A program made the translations under genes and the position numbers. A DNA stretch of 64,000 bases from Microbacterium sp. 8M (GTDB taxonomy: Bacteria > Actinomycetota > Actinomycetes > Actinomycetales > Microbacteriaceae). The stretch's first letter is position 1; each line of letters opens with the position of its first letter. The stretch spans positions 977,042-1,041,041 of the forward strand of contig NZ_LR733284.1 in NCBI RefSeq assembly GCF_902506375.1, written 5' to 3'. Below are positions 1 through 6,768 of the stretch, piece after piece. Below the pieces are notes generated by a model that searched no databases, was not told the origin of the DNA, and was given only the letters and a program-made list of their open reading frames with translations.

Positions 1-118
1 CCCACGGAACCGGCTTCCCCCGCGACGTCTGCAGGACCTGACGACGCGTGCACGACCGGATCCGCGGATCCGTCCCGCAGACGCAGCGTGATCGTGCAGG
101 CGTCGCAGCATCGCGGGC

Positions 119-124
119 TAGGCT
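119..124 (+). promoter_or_regulatory. -10 element for a leaderless nucS transcript
   Basis: The hexamer TAGGCT lies so that the expected transcription start, seven bases past its last T, falls on the G of the GTG at 131. No Shine-Dalgarno sequence precedes that GTG. Leaderless mRNAs are common in actinobacteria, so this fits a leaderless nucS message. No convincing -35 box is visible. Confidence 0.5.
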
Positions 125-130
125 CTTCGG

Positions 131-826
131 GTGCGTCTCGTCATCGCCCGCTGCGCCGTCGACTACACCGGCCGCCTCAACGCCCACCTGCCCCTCGCCA
201 CGCGCCTGCTGGTGCACAAGGGCGACGGCAGCCTGCTCGTGCACTCCGACGGCGGCAGTTACAAGCCGCTGAACTGGATGAGCCCGCCGTGCCGTCTCGA
301 GTCCGAGCAGCCGGGGGAGGAGGAGGCGTCCGCAGGCGTGACCGAGGTGTGGCGCGTCACGCACCAGAAGACCGGCGACGCGCTGCGCGTGCAGATCTAC
401 GAGATCCTGCACGACTCCGCCCATGAGCTCGGCGTGGATCCGGGCCTGCAGAAGGACGGCGTCGAGGCGGATCTGCAGCGTCTGCTCGCCGAGCAGGTCG
501 ACCGCATCGCCGACGGCGCGACCCTGGTGCGCCGCGAGTATCCGACCGCGATCGGCCCGGTGGATCTCATGGTGCGCGACGCGAACGGCGTCGCCATCGC
601 CGTCGAGGTCAAGCGCCGCGGCGACATCGACGGGGTGGAGCAGCTCACCCGGTACCTGGAGCTGCTCGGCCGGGATCCGCATCTGGCGCCCGTCCAGGGC
701 GTGTTCGCGGCCCAGGAGATCAAGCCGCAGGCGCGTGTGCTCGCCGAGGACCGGGGGATCCGCTGCCTCGTGCTCGACTACGAGGACATGAAGGGCATCT
801 CCTCCGGCGCGCCCCGCTTGTTCTGA
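131..826 (+). CDS. nucS: Endonuclease NucS (EndoMS), mismatch-specific
   Basis: This 231-residue protein matches the archaeal/actinobacterial NucS family, which cuts both strands at G-T, G-G and T-T mismatches and replaces MutS/MutL repair in actinobacteria. The N-terminal half carries the DNA-binding and dimerisation part (starts [16 protein letters not shown]). The C-terminal half carries the RecB-like nuclease core, with the active-site stretch VEVKRRG near residue 158. The last residues, GAPRLF, resemble the clamp-binding tail known in this family, which would tie it to DnaN encoded at 54643-55782. The GTG start is supported by alignment to the family N-terminus and by the -10 box placed for a leaderless message. 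Length is normal. Confidence 0.95.
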   Translation: MRLVIARCAVDYTGRLNAHLPLATRLLVHKGDGSLLVHSDGGSYKPLNWMSPPCRLESEQPGEEEASAGVTEVWRVTHQKTGDALRVQIYEILHDSAHELGVDPGLQKDGVEADLQRLLAEQVDRIADGATLVRREYPTAIGPVDLMVRDANGVAIAVEVKRRGDIDGVEQLTRYLELLGRDPHLAPVQGVFAAQEIKPQARVLAEDRGIRCLVLDYEDMKGISSGAPRLF

Positions 827-847
827 CCCCTTCATTCCAAGAGAGGC

Positions 848-1528
848 ATGGACATGTCCGTTCCCCCGTACACCTGCGTCCTCTGGGACGTCGACGGCAC
901 GATCGCCGACGCCTCGGCCGGGATCCTGCCGCGCCTGATCGAGGTCTTCGCGTCGTTCGGGCTCCCCGAGCCGGCGGCGACGGAGCTCTCCCAGTGGATC
1001 GGTCCGCCCATGTTCGAGTCGTTCCGCGATCGCGCCGGACTGTCGGTCGAGGACGCCTACATCGCGATGCGGCGGTATCGCGAGCTCGCCGCCCGTGACG
1101 GCTACGCCGCAAGCGTGCGGATCTATCCCGGGGTGGCCGAAGCGCTGCGGGCCGTGAAGGCCGCGGGGATCCCACAGGCGACGGCCAGCTCGAAGCCGGA
1201 GAACCAGGTGCTCGCGATCCTCGAGCACTACGAGCTCATGGACGACTTCGTCGTGGTCGCGGGCGCCCTGCCCGACGCCGCGGGACTGCACGACGGCAAG
1301 GAGGCGGTGCTCCGCCGCGCCCTGCAGCGGCTCACTGAGGCGGGCGTCGACATCAGCCGGCCCGTGCTGATCGGTGACCGCAAGCACGACGTCGAGGGAG
1401 CCGCGCCGCTCGGCGTGCCGGTGATCTTTGTGACCTGGGGCTTCGGCGAGCCGGGGGAGTCGGACGGCGCGATCGCCGAGGTCGCCACGCCGGAGCAGCT
1501 GCTGCGGATCCTGCTCCCGCAGGCGTGA
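848..1528 (+). CDS. HAD-superfamily phosphatase, phosphoglycolate-phosphatase-like
   Basis: This is a 226-residue haloacid-dehalogenase hydrolase. Motif I is DVDGTIADAS near residue 14, with the nucleophilic and acid-base aspartates. The Thr/Ser motif II lies in ATASSKPE near residue 118, and motif IV is IGDRKHDVEGA near 177. The alpha-helical cap between residues 20 and 90 places it with the Gph/PpaX-like subfamily, which dephosphorylates small phosphorylated metabolites; the substrate cannot be read from sequence. A second in-frame ATG at 854 is also possible; a purine-rich AAGAGAGGC precedes 848. It lies 21 bases after nucS on the same strand and may be co-transcribed. Confidence 0.88.
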   Translation: MDMSVPPYTCVLWDVDGTIADASAGILPRLIEVFASFGLPEPAATELSQWIGPPMFESFRDRAGLSVEDAYIAMRRYRELAARDGYAASVRIYPGVAEALRAVKAAGIPQATASSKPENQVLAILEHYELMDDFVVVAGALPDAAGLHDGKEAVLRRALQRLTEAGVDISRPVLIGDRKHDVEGAAPLGVPVIFVTWGFGEPGESDGAIAEVATPEQLLRILLPQA

Positions 1529-1671
1529 CGGGATCCGTTCCGTTCGAGGTCCCTCGGCGGTCGGAGCCATCCGCGAGACCGAATCCACGTCCCGGAACCG
1601 ACGATCGGAACGTCGGTCTCGCGACCGGGGTCCGCTCTCGCGACGGGGGAGGGCGCCCCGCACAAAAGAGA

Positions 1672-1701
1672 ACTCCCCCGGAGCCGAAGCCCCGGGGGAG
1701 T
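1672..1701 (-). terminator. Rho-independent terminator of the cold-shock gene
   Basis: Perfect 10-bp arms, ACTCCCCCGG at 1672-1681 and CCGGGGGAGT at 1692-1701, enclose a 10-base loop. Read on the minus strand the stem is followed by TTCTCTTTT, so it terminates the cold-shock transcript. It may also help stop the plus-strand HAD gene. Confidence 0.8.
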
Positions 1702-1717
1702 CAGGAGTCCGTGTCGC

Positions 1718-1921
1718 TCAGAGCGGACGGATGTTCTCGGCCTGCAGGCCCTTGGGGCCCTGCGCCACATCGAACTCGACGCGCTGGTTCTCGTCGAGCG
1801 AGCGGTAACCGGACGTCGCAATGGCGGAGTAGTGCGCGAACACGTCAGCCCCACCGTCATCGGGGGAGATGAAGCCGAAGCCCTTCTCCGAGTTGAACCA
1901 CTTAACCGTGCCCTGAGTCAT
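1718..1921 (-). CDS. cspA: Cold-shock protein, CspA family
   Basis: This 67-residue single cold-shock domain starts [18 protein letters not shown], with the RNP1 motif KGFGFI and an RNP2-like VFAHYSAI. The family binds single-stranded nucleic acid and acts as an RNA chaperone in the cytoplasm. The length is exactly that of bacterial Csp proteins. The gene is monocistronic, with its own promoter upstream and a strong terminator downstream. The transcript should begin around 1965, giving a short 5' leader of the kind often used in post-transcriptional control of csp genes. Which paralogue it is cannot be decided here. Confidence 0.95.
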   Translation of the reverse strand: MTQGTVKWFNSEKGFGFISPDDGGADVFAHYSAIATSGYRSLDENQRVEFDVAQGPKGLQAENIRPL

Positions 1922-1973
1922 GTACTGCCTTCTTGCTTGGGCTTACGTCGGAGCAAACGCGCCGACAAGGCTA

Positions 1974-2001
1974 ACGCTATCCGAGAGGCACCTCATCGCA
2001 A
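1974..2001 (-). promoter_or_regulatory. Promoter of the cold-shock gene
   Basis: On the minus strand TTGCGA (1996-2001) and TAGCGT (1974-1979) are separated by 16 bp, a good sigma-A-type pair. The start would fall near 1967, leaving a leader of about 46 bases before the ATG. Confidence 0.5.
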
Positions 2002-2193
2002 CACCCCGGGTGACAAGGTGACGCAAATGTTGCACGACGTGACGGGGCCGTATGCGCATGGCGGCGGGCGCATGGCAGCCGCCGCCGGATGCGGACTCCC
2101 CGGAAATGGAGCGGGTCCCCACCGCGGGGGGAGCGATGGGGACCCAGGACGACCGGAGGGTGCGTCTGAGAACAGCATAACGCATGTTCAGAG

Positions 2194-2221
2194 AATTTGT
2201 CCCCCAAAAGGGGGACAAATT
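2194..2221. promoter_or_regulatory. Perfect 12-bp-arm palindrome in a gene-free region
   Basis: The arms AATTTGTCCCCC (2194-2205) and GGGGGACAAATT (2210-2221) flank AAAA. No T-run follows on either strand, so it does not look like a terminator; an operator or an RNA hairpin is more likely. The surrounding 1922-2470 contains no convincing gene. A smaller hairpin, GGGGGC/GCCCCC at 2260-2277, follows 38 bases later. Confidence 0.6.
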
Positions 2222-2470
2222 GTGGTCCGCGGGTCTACCATGCAGTACATCGGAATACTGGGGGCGAAGCGGCCCCCCCGGGGTATCCATTGGGGACTGG
2301 ATGCGCCGAGGGGGCCCATGCACGCACGAGCCGCCGGTCTCTGGGGAAGACCTACCGCCTTCGCTGGGGACGTCAGGCGGGAGCGACTCTCTTCAGGTGC
2401 GCGCGGTCCACATTAGGCGAGGGCATGCACGGGTGTCCAGGCGATTCCGCGCGGCGATCGGAATGCGCTC

Positions 2471-3055
2471 TCAAACGGTCAACGCGCGCCATTCCGAGGC
2501 CAGAAGACCGTAGTTCATGCCGTCCATCCACTCGCCGCTGCGATGCAGCGCGGTCTCGCGGCTGTGCTCCTCACGCCGCATGCCGAGGCGCTCCATCATC
2601 CGCCAGGACGCCTCGTTCGCCGCGAAGCAGCCGGCACTGACCCGTCGCAGGCCGAGCTCGGTGAAGCACACGGCGATCACCGCACGCACCGCCTCGGTCG
2701 CATATCCCCGCCCCTGATGCGCGGGGTCCATGGCCCAGCCCAGTTCCGCCTGCACGCCCACGGCGCGGTCCCGCACCTCGGCCTGGGACCAGGCGTCCTC
2801 GACGCGCAGCATGACGTCGCCGATCACCCCGGTGCCGGGCAGCTCCACGAGCAGCGTGACCGCCAGTCGCTCCGGATCCGCGAAGTGCGCGCGGAACGCG
2901 GCGGCGTCCTGCGGGGCGGTCGTGAGCCAGCGGTTCACCTCGTCGAGGCGCCGGTAGCGCCAGACTGCGTCGGCGTCATCCGCCGTGCTCGCGCGGACGA
3001 TGAGCCGTTCGGTGCGCAGCGGCAGAGCGAGCCGCTCCAGGACGGGGGAGGTCAC
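2471..3055 (-). CDS. GNAT-family N-acetyltransferase, RimJ/RimL-like
   Basis: This 194-residue protein opens with LERLALPLRTERLIVRAST, the usual start of RimJ-type acetyltransferases. The acetyl-CoA-binding motif A is visible as GWAMDPAHQGRGYATEAV near residue 105 (Q/R-x-x-G-x-G/A). A typical late motif, FAANEASWRMMERLGM, follows near 150. These enzymes transfer an acetyl group from acetyl-CoA to an amine of a protein or small molecule; the target is unknown. The GTG start at 3055 overlaps the stop of the upstream TetR gene (GTGA), so the two are translationally coupled, and the enzyme forms the third gene of the exporter-TetR-GNAT unit. The open frame extends further upstream, but only inside tetR. 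Confidence 0.85.
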   Translation of the reverse strand: MTSPVLERLALPLRTERLIVRASTADDADAVWRYRRLDEVNRWLTTAPQDAAAFRAHFADPERLAVTLLVELPGTGVIGDVMLRVEDAWSQAEVRDRAVGVQAELGWAMDPAHQGRGYATEAVRAVIAVCFTELGLRRVSAGCFAANEASWRMMERLGMRREEHSRETALHRSGEWMDGMNYGLLASEWRALTV

Positions 3056-3660
3056 GCGTCCAGCGTAGGCTCCGGATCCGACATCCGCGCCGACCGGACG
3101 TCGACGAGGCCGTCCAGCGCCTGCAGCAGCCGCTCGGCGCCCGGGCGGTCCGGCGTGGTGCGGGTGTGCACGAGCACGTTCATGGCCGCGAGCACGAGGG
3201 AGACCGCGCGCATCGCCTCGTCGTGGTCGGCGGCGCGGCGCTCGGCGAGCTCCACGAGCTGCTCGCGGACGGATCCCATCCACTGCGAGAACGCCGGCAG
3301 CAGCTCGGGACGCCGCATCAGCAGCTCCTTGATCCGCTGCCGGTCCATGCCGACGTCCATCGAGGATCCGACGACCTCGCAGAGCGCGGGGACGAGTTCC
3401 CCCTCGGCCCGCAGGAAGCGCGCCTCCACCTCCGCCTCGACGCCCGACTCGGGCAGCTTGAGCGCGGCGGCGGCCTTGGACGGGAAGTAGTTGAAGAAGG
3501 TGCGCGGCGAGACGTCGACGGCCTCGCAGATCTGCTCGATCGTGGTGCCGTCCAGGCCCTGCTCCTCGACGAGGCGCAGGGCCGCTTCGTGCAGCGCCTG
3601 CCGGGTCTGCTGCTTCTTGCGCTCGCGCCGGCCTTCACCGACGGTGTTCGCGATGCTCAT
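3052..3660 (-). CDS. TetR-family transcriptional regulator, copy 1
   Basis: This 202-residue protein has an N-terminal TetR helix-turn-helix, with QTRQALHEAALRLVEEQG, then TTIEQICEAVDVSPRTFF and NYFPSKAAAA up to residue 60. The C-terminal ligand-binding domain is poorly conserved, as usual. It follows the exporter gene by 56 bases and has a clear GAGGAGAAG ribosome site. The simplest model is a local repressor released by an exporter substrate. Its recognition helix region is nearly identical to that of the second regulator at 6089-6721, while the ligand domains differ, so both may bind the same operator yet answer different ligands. Confidence 0.9.
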   Translation of the reverse strand: MSIANTVGEGRRERKKQQTRQALHEAALRLVEEQGLDGTTIEQICEAVDVSPRTFFNYFPSKAAAALKLPESGVEAEVEARFLRAEGELVPALCEVVGSSMDVGMDRQRIKELLMRRPELLPAFSQWMGSVREQLVELAERRAADHDEAMRAVSLVLAAMNVLVHTRTTPDRPGAERLLQALDGLVDVRSARMSDPEPTLDA

Positions 3661-3680
3661 CTTCTTCTCCTCGTGCGCGG

Positions 3681-3709
3681 AGCCGGGGCGGGACGTGCCC
3701 GCCCCGGCT
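3681..3709 (-). terminator. Intercistronic hairpin between exporter 1 and tetR 1
   Basis: Twelve-bp perfect arms (AGCCGGGGCGGG at 3681-3692, its complement at 3698-3709) with a 5-base loop lie between the exporter stop and tetR. No T-run follows, so it may be partial terminator or mRNA stabiliser, keeping regulator levels below those of the exporter. The paralogous cassette has a comparable hairpin at 6742-6763. Confidence 0.45.
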
Positions 3710-3716
3710 GCATCGC

Positions 3717-5792
3717 TCAGGCGCTCTGGACCCTGATCGTACCGGTCTCGCTGACGCCGGCGGCGTCCGCCCGCTCCTGCAGAGCAGAGCGCGTCCGCAG
3801 CGGCGGTGCCGTGAAGAACCAGGTCAGCACGAAGGCGAGCATCAGCACACCGAAGCCGACCCAGTAGATGACGTCGATGGCCTTGGTGAAACCGACCATG
3901 AACGGCTTGGTGAGGGCCGGGTCCGCCCCGTTCAGGAACGACGTGTCGCTGACCGAGGAGTTGGATCCGCTCGACGCCTTCGACGAACCCTTGTCGATGT
4001 CCTTCACGATGTTCGGCACGAGCTGATCGACCCAGTAGCTTCGCTGATCCTTGTCGGACCAGTCCACGACGACCTTGCCGTCCTGCACGGTGCCGTGCGC
4101 CTTGTCGGCCACGGTCTGCAGGGCCTTGGCCTCGGCGGCCGGGGTCGCCTCGGCGACCTTCTGATCGATCACGCTCTGCGCGGCGGCTGCGGGCAGCTGC
4201 CCGGCGGCGACCGCCTGGTTCACGCCTGCCGTGACCGCGTCGGTGACGGCCTTGCCCGCCGCGGCCTTGGCCTCCGCGGTCCCCTTGTCGAGCTGCGTCT
4301 GGATGTTCGCCTCCAGCGGCCCCACGATCGGGTCCCACAGCTGCTTCATCACGGCCTGGTTCTTCTTCTCGCCGGCGACGGCCGGATCCAGAGCCGCGTT
4401 CAGGGCGCTCGTCAGCGTGGGCTTGTCGGCCATGCTGTGCACGATGTTCGTCGGCAGCAGCGTGAACAAGATCGAGAGCATGATGGCCGTGCCCAGGGTT
4501 CCGCCGATCTGACGGAAGAACGTGGCGGCGCTCGTCGCGACGCCCATGTCCTGGGCCTCGACGGCGTTCTGGCTCGTCATGACCAGCGACTGCATGAGCT
4601 GGCCGAGGCCGAGGCCGACCACGAACATGCCGACCATCATGAACCACACCGGGGTGTCGTAGGAGACGAACGTCAGCAGCAGGAAGCCGAGGGCCATGAT
4701 CAGCGTGCCGGTGCGCGGGAAGATGCCGTACTTGCCGGTGCGCGCGGTGATCTGGCCGGCGGCCATCGAGGATCCCATGAGGCCGAAGACCATGGGCAGC
4801 ATCGCGAACCCGGACTCGGTCGGGGTGAGCCCGCCGACGATCTGCATGTAGAGGGGGATCGTCATCATCGCGCCGAACATGCCGAAGCCGACGAGCACGC
4901 CGATGCCGGTCGCCCAGGAGAACGGGCGCGAGTGGAACAGCCGGATCGGGATGATCGCGTCGTCCTTCATGGCGATCTCGATGAGCACGAACGCGATCGC
5001 ACCGAGCCCGCCGATGACGTAGCAGGTGATGGCGGCGAACGAGGCCCAGCCCCATTCGCGCCCCTGCTCGGCCACGAGCAGCAGCGGCACGAGCGCCACG
5101 ATCACGGCCGTCGCCCCCCACCAGTCGATGCGCGGGTTCTTGTGCTTGCCGACCTTGGGCAGGTGCAGGAAGGCGATCACCATGCCGAGCGCGATGAGGC
5201 CGATCGGCAGGTTGATGAGGAACACCCAGCGCCAGCCGTTGATCCAGAGGATCTCGTTCGCGCCCGCGAACAGGCCGCCCACGAGCGGGCCGATCAGCGA
5301 GGAGATGCCGAACACGGCGAAGAAGTAGCCCTGGTACTTCGCGCGCTCGCGCGGCGCCAGGATGTCGGCCATGATCGCGAGCGGCAGCGACATGAGCGCG
5401 CCGGCGCCGATGCCCTGGACACCGCGGAAGGCGGCGAGCATGAGCATCGACGAAGAGAACGTCGCGAGGACCGAGCCGACGATGAACACGGAGATGCCGA
5501 AGAGGAACAGCGGACGGCGGCCGAAGATGTCGCTGAGCTTGCCGTAGATCGGCACCGAGATCGTCGAGGTGATCAGGTAGGCCGTGGTCACCCAGGCCTG
5601 CTGGTCGAGACCGTGCAGGTCGTCGCCGATGGTGCGGATCGCCGTTCCGACGATGGTCTGGTCGAGCGACGACAGGAACATGCCGGCCATGAGGCCGTAG
5701 ATGACGAGCAGGATCTGCCTGTGCGTCATGATCGGGGCGTTCTGCGCGTGGTCGGCGCGCGTCGCCCCTGTGGTTGCGGTTGCGGTGGACAT
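3717..5792 (-). CDS. DHA2-family MFS drug/H+ antiporter, copy 1
   Basis: This 691-residue, 14-helix major-facilitator exporter sits in the cytoplasmic membrane. Motif A is GKLSDIFGRRPLF, near residue 83. The antiporter motif C is GPLVGGLF, near residue 172. Family members expel drugs or other amphipathic compounds in exchange for protons. Unusually, about 180 Ala/Lys/Asp-rich residues (roughly 449-628) sit between the penultimate and last helix and should lie outside the cell; ordinary DHA2 proteins are about 470-530 residues. It is the first gene of the exporter-tetR-GNAT unit and has a diverged copy at 6769-8871. The start is preceded by AAGGGG. Confidence 0.92.
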   Translation of the reverse strand: MSTATATTGATRADHAQNAPIMTHRQILLVIYGLMAGMFLSSLDQTIVGTAIRTIGDDLHGLDQQAWVTTAYLITSTISVPIYGKLSDIFGRRPLFLFGISVFIVGSVLATFSSSMLMLAAFRGVQGIGAGALMSLPLAIMADILAPRERAKYQGYFFAVFGISSLIGPLVGGLFAGANEILWINGWRWVFLINLPIGLIALGMVIAFLHLPKVGKHKNPRIDWWGATAVIVALVPLLLVAEQGREWGWASFAAITCYVIGGLGAIAFVLIEIAMKDDAIIPIRLFHSRPFSWATGIGVLVGFGMFGAMMTIPLYMQIVGGLTPTESGFAMLPMVFGLMGSSMAAGQITARTGKYGIFPRTGTLIMALGFLLLTFVSYDTPVWFMMVGMFVVGLGLGQLMQSLVMTSQNAVEAQDMGVATSAATFFRQIGGTLGTAIMLSILFTLLPTNIVHSMADKPTLTSALNAALDPAVAGEKKNQAVMKQLWDPIVGPLEANIQTQLDKGTAEAKAAAGKAVTDAVTAGVNQAVAAGQLPAAAAQSVIDQKVAEATPAAEAKALQTVADKAHGTVQDGKVVVDWSDKDQRSYWVDQLVPNIVKDIDKGSSKASSGSNSSVSDTSFLNGADPALTKPFMVGFTKAIDVIYWVGFGVLMLAFVLTWFFTAPPLRTRSALQERADAAGVSETGTIRVQSA

Positions 5793-5874
5793 GGAGCCCC
5801 TTCGAATGGTTCAAGGACGCCGGAGCCCGTCGTCGGCATGCGATGCGCGGGCGCCGACGTTGGCGGCAAGAATG

Positions 5875-5915
5875 TTGCAGCTCTGCAAGATTACACGATC
5901 GGAAAGGTTGCGCAA
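5875..5915 (-). promoter_or_regulatory. Promoter and TetR-type operator of exporter 1
   Basis: On the minus strand TTGCGC (5910-5915) and TAATCT (5888-5893) form a -35/-10 pair with a 16-bp spacer. Immediately downstream, TTGCA-N4-TGCAA (5875-5888) is a perfect inverted repeat placed where a repressor would block polymerase. The same repeat sits at the same place before exporter 2. A second small palindrome, TTGCGCAA, overlaps the -35. Confidence 0.65.
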
Positions 5916-5964
5916 ACGCAGCTTCGCTATGAGGTTGCTGGGTGCGATCCGCCCACTCCACGAA

Positions 5965-6049
5965 CGCCGAGCCACCCCTTTCTCGCCGAGCCGCCCCCTT
6001 GCACGCGGTGTGCAAGGGGGCGGCTCGGGGCAAAGGGGGTGGCTCGGCG
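5965..6049. terminator. Large nested palindrome downstream of tetR 2
   Basis: The inner arms are 19 bp and perfect (5986-6004 with 6010-6028, 5-base loop). Outer arms of about 17 bp (5965-5981 with 6032-6049) pair with a single extra base on one side. Inner and outer arms share the module GAGCC(G/A)CCCC, so the structure looks built by duplication. It lies past the stop of tetR 2 and upstream of the exporter 1 promoter, so it probably ends transcription of cassette 2. It could also be a repetitive extragenic palindrome. Confidence 0.6.
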
Positions 6050-6088
6050 CAGTCAGGATGAGGGCGGGGAGTGCTCGGGGATGGGGGA

Positions 6089-6721
6089 TCAGGCGCGAGA
6101 AGGCGCGGCGACGGGGGAGAGCGCGACCGTGCGGGCCGCGACGAGCTGCTCCACCGCCTCGAGCAGCCGCGCAGCACCCGGACGCTCGCCGCCGGCGGTG
6201 CCGTCGTGCACGATCATGCTGAGCGCCGCCATGGTGAGGGCGACCGCGGCCAGGGCTTCGGCGTCGTCGGCGCGCTCACGCACCAGCGCGTAGTACTGCT
6301 CGCGCACACTGCCCATCCACTGCGCGAAGGCCGGCATGAGCTCGGGGCGGCGCAGCACCAGCGCCTTCATGCGCTTGCGGTGCTGAGCGTCGTCCATCGA
6401 GGCGCCGATGAGCTCGCACAGGGCCGGCACCAGCTCGCCCTCCGCGGCGCGGAAGGCCTCGGCGCCGGCGGGGGAGATGGCGGAGTCGGGCAGATCGAGG
6501 GCCGCAGCGGCCTTCGACGGGAAGTAGTTGAAGAACGTCCGCGGCGACACGTCCACCGCCTCGCAGATCTGCTCGACCGTGGTGCCGTCGAGCCCGTTCT
6601 CGTCCACCAGCCGCAGCGCGGCCTCGTGCAGCGCCTGCCGGGTCTGCTGCTTCTTGCGCTCCCGGCGCCCGCACGCCTCCGCGTGCACGTCCGTCGCAGC
6701 CGGATCCTCGATGTCCGTCAT
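6089..6721 (-). CDS. TetR-family transcriptional regulator, copy 2
   Basis: This 210-residue paralogue of the regulator at 3052-3660 has the same DNA-binding domain (QTRQALHEAALRLVDENG, TTVEQICEAVDVSPRTFF, NYFPSKAAAA). Its N-terminal leader is longer (MTDIEDPAATDVHAEACG) and its ligand-binding half is diverged. It lies 47 bases after the second exporter gene and should be co-transcribed with it. Because the two recognition helices look the same, cross-regulation between the cassettes is likely. No acetyltransferase gene follows this copy, unlike copy 1. Confidence 0.9.
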   Translation of the reverse strand: MTDIEDPAATDVHAEACGRRERKKQQTRQALHEAALRLVDENGLDGTTVEQICEAVDVSPRTFFNYFPSKAAAALDLPDSAISPAGAEAFRAAEGELVPALCELIGASMDDAQHRKRMKALVLRRPELMPAFAQWMGSVREQYYALVRERADDAEALAAVALTMAALSMIVHDGTAGGERPGAARLLEAVEQLVAARTVALSPVAAPSRA

Positions 6722-6741
6722 CTCTCCTGCCTCCCGGGAGG

Positions 6742-6763
6742 CGGGCGGACGCGCGTCCGCCCG
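6742..6763 (-). terminator. Intercistronic hairpin between exporter 2 and tetR 2
   Basis: Nine-bp perfect arms, CGGGCGGAC and GTCCGCCCG, surround GCGC just after the exporter stop codon. Position and role parallel the hairpin at 3681-3709, although the sequences differ. Confidence 0.4.
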
Positions 6764-6768
6764 ACCTC

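Noticed and set aside
2184..2513. Open frame beginning in the 2194-2221 palindrome
   Set aside because: No family resemblance, no ribosome site, and it runs into the antisense of the acetyltransferase gene.
3052..6177. A 1041-codon open frame on the minus strand covering tetR 1, exporter 1 and upstream DNA
   Set aside because: Only its last 202 codons match a protein family (TetR). The rest is a high-GC shadow of the exporter in another frame, rich in Arg/Pro/His with no domain.
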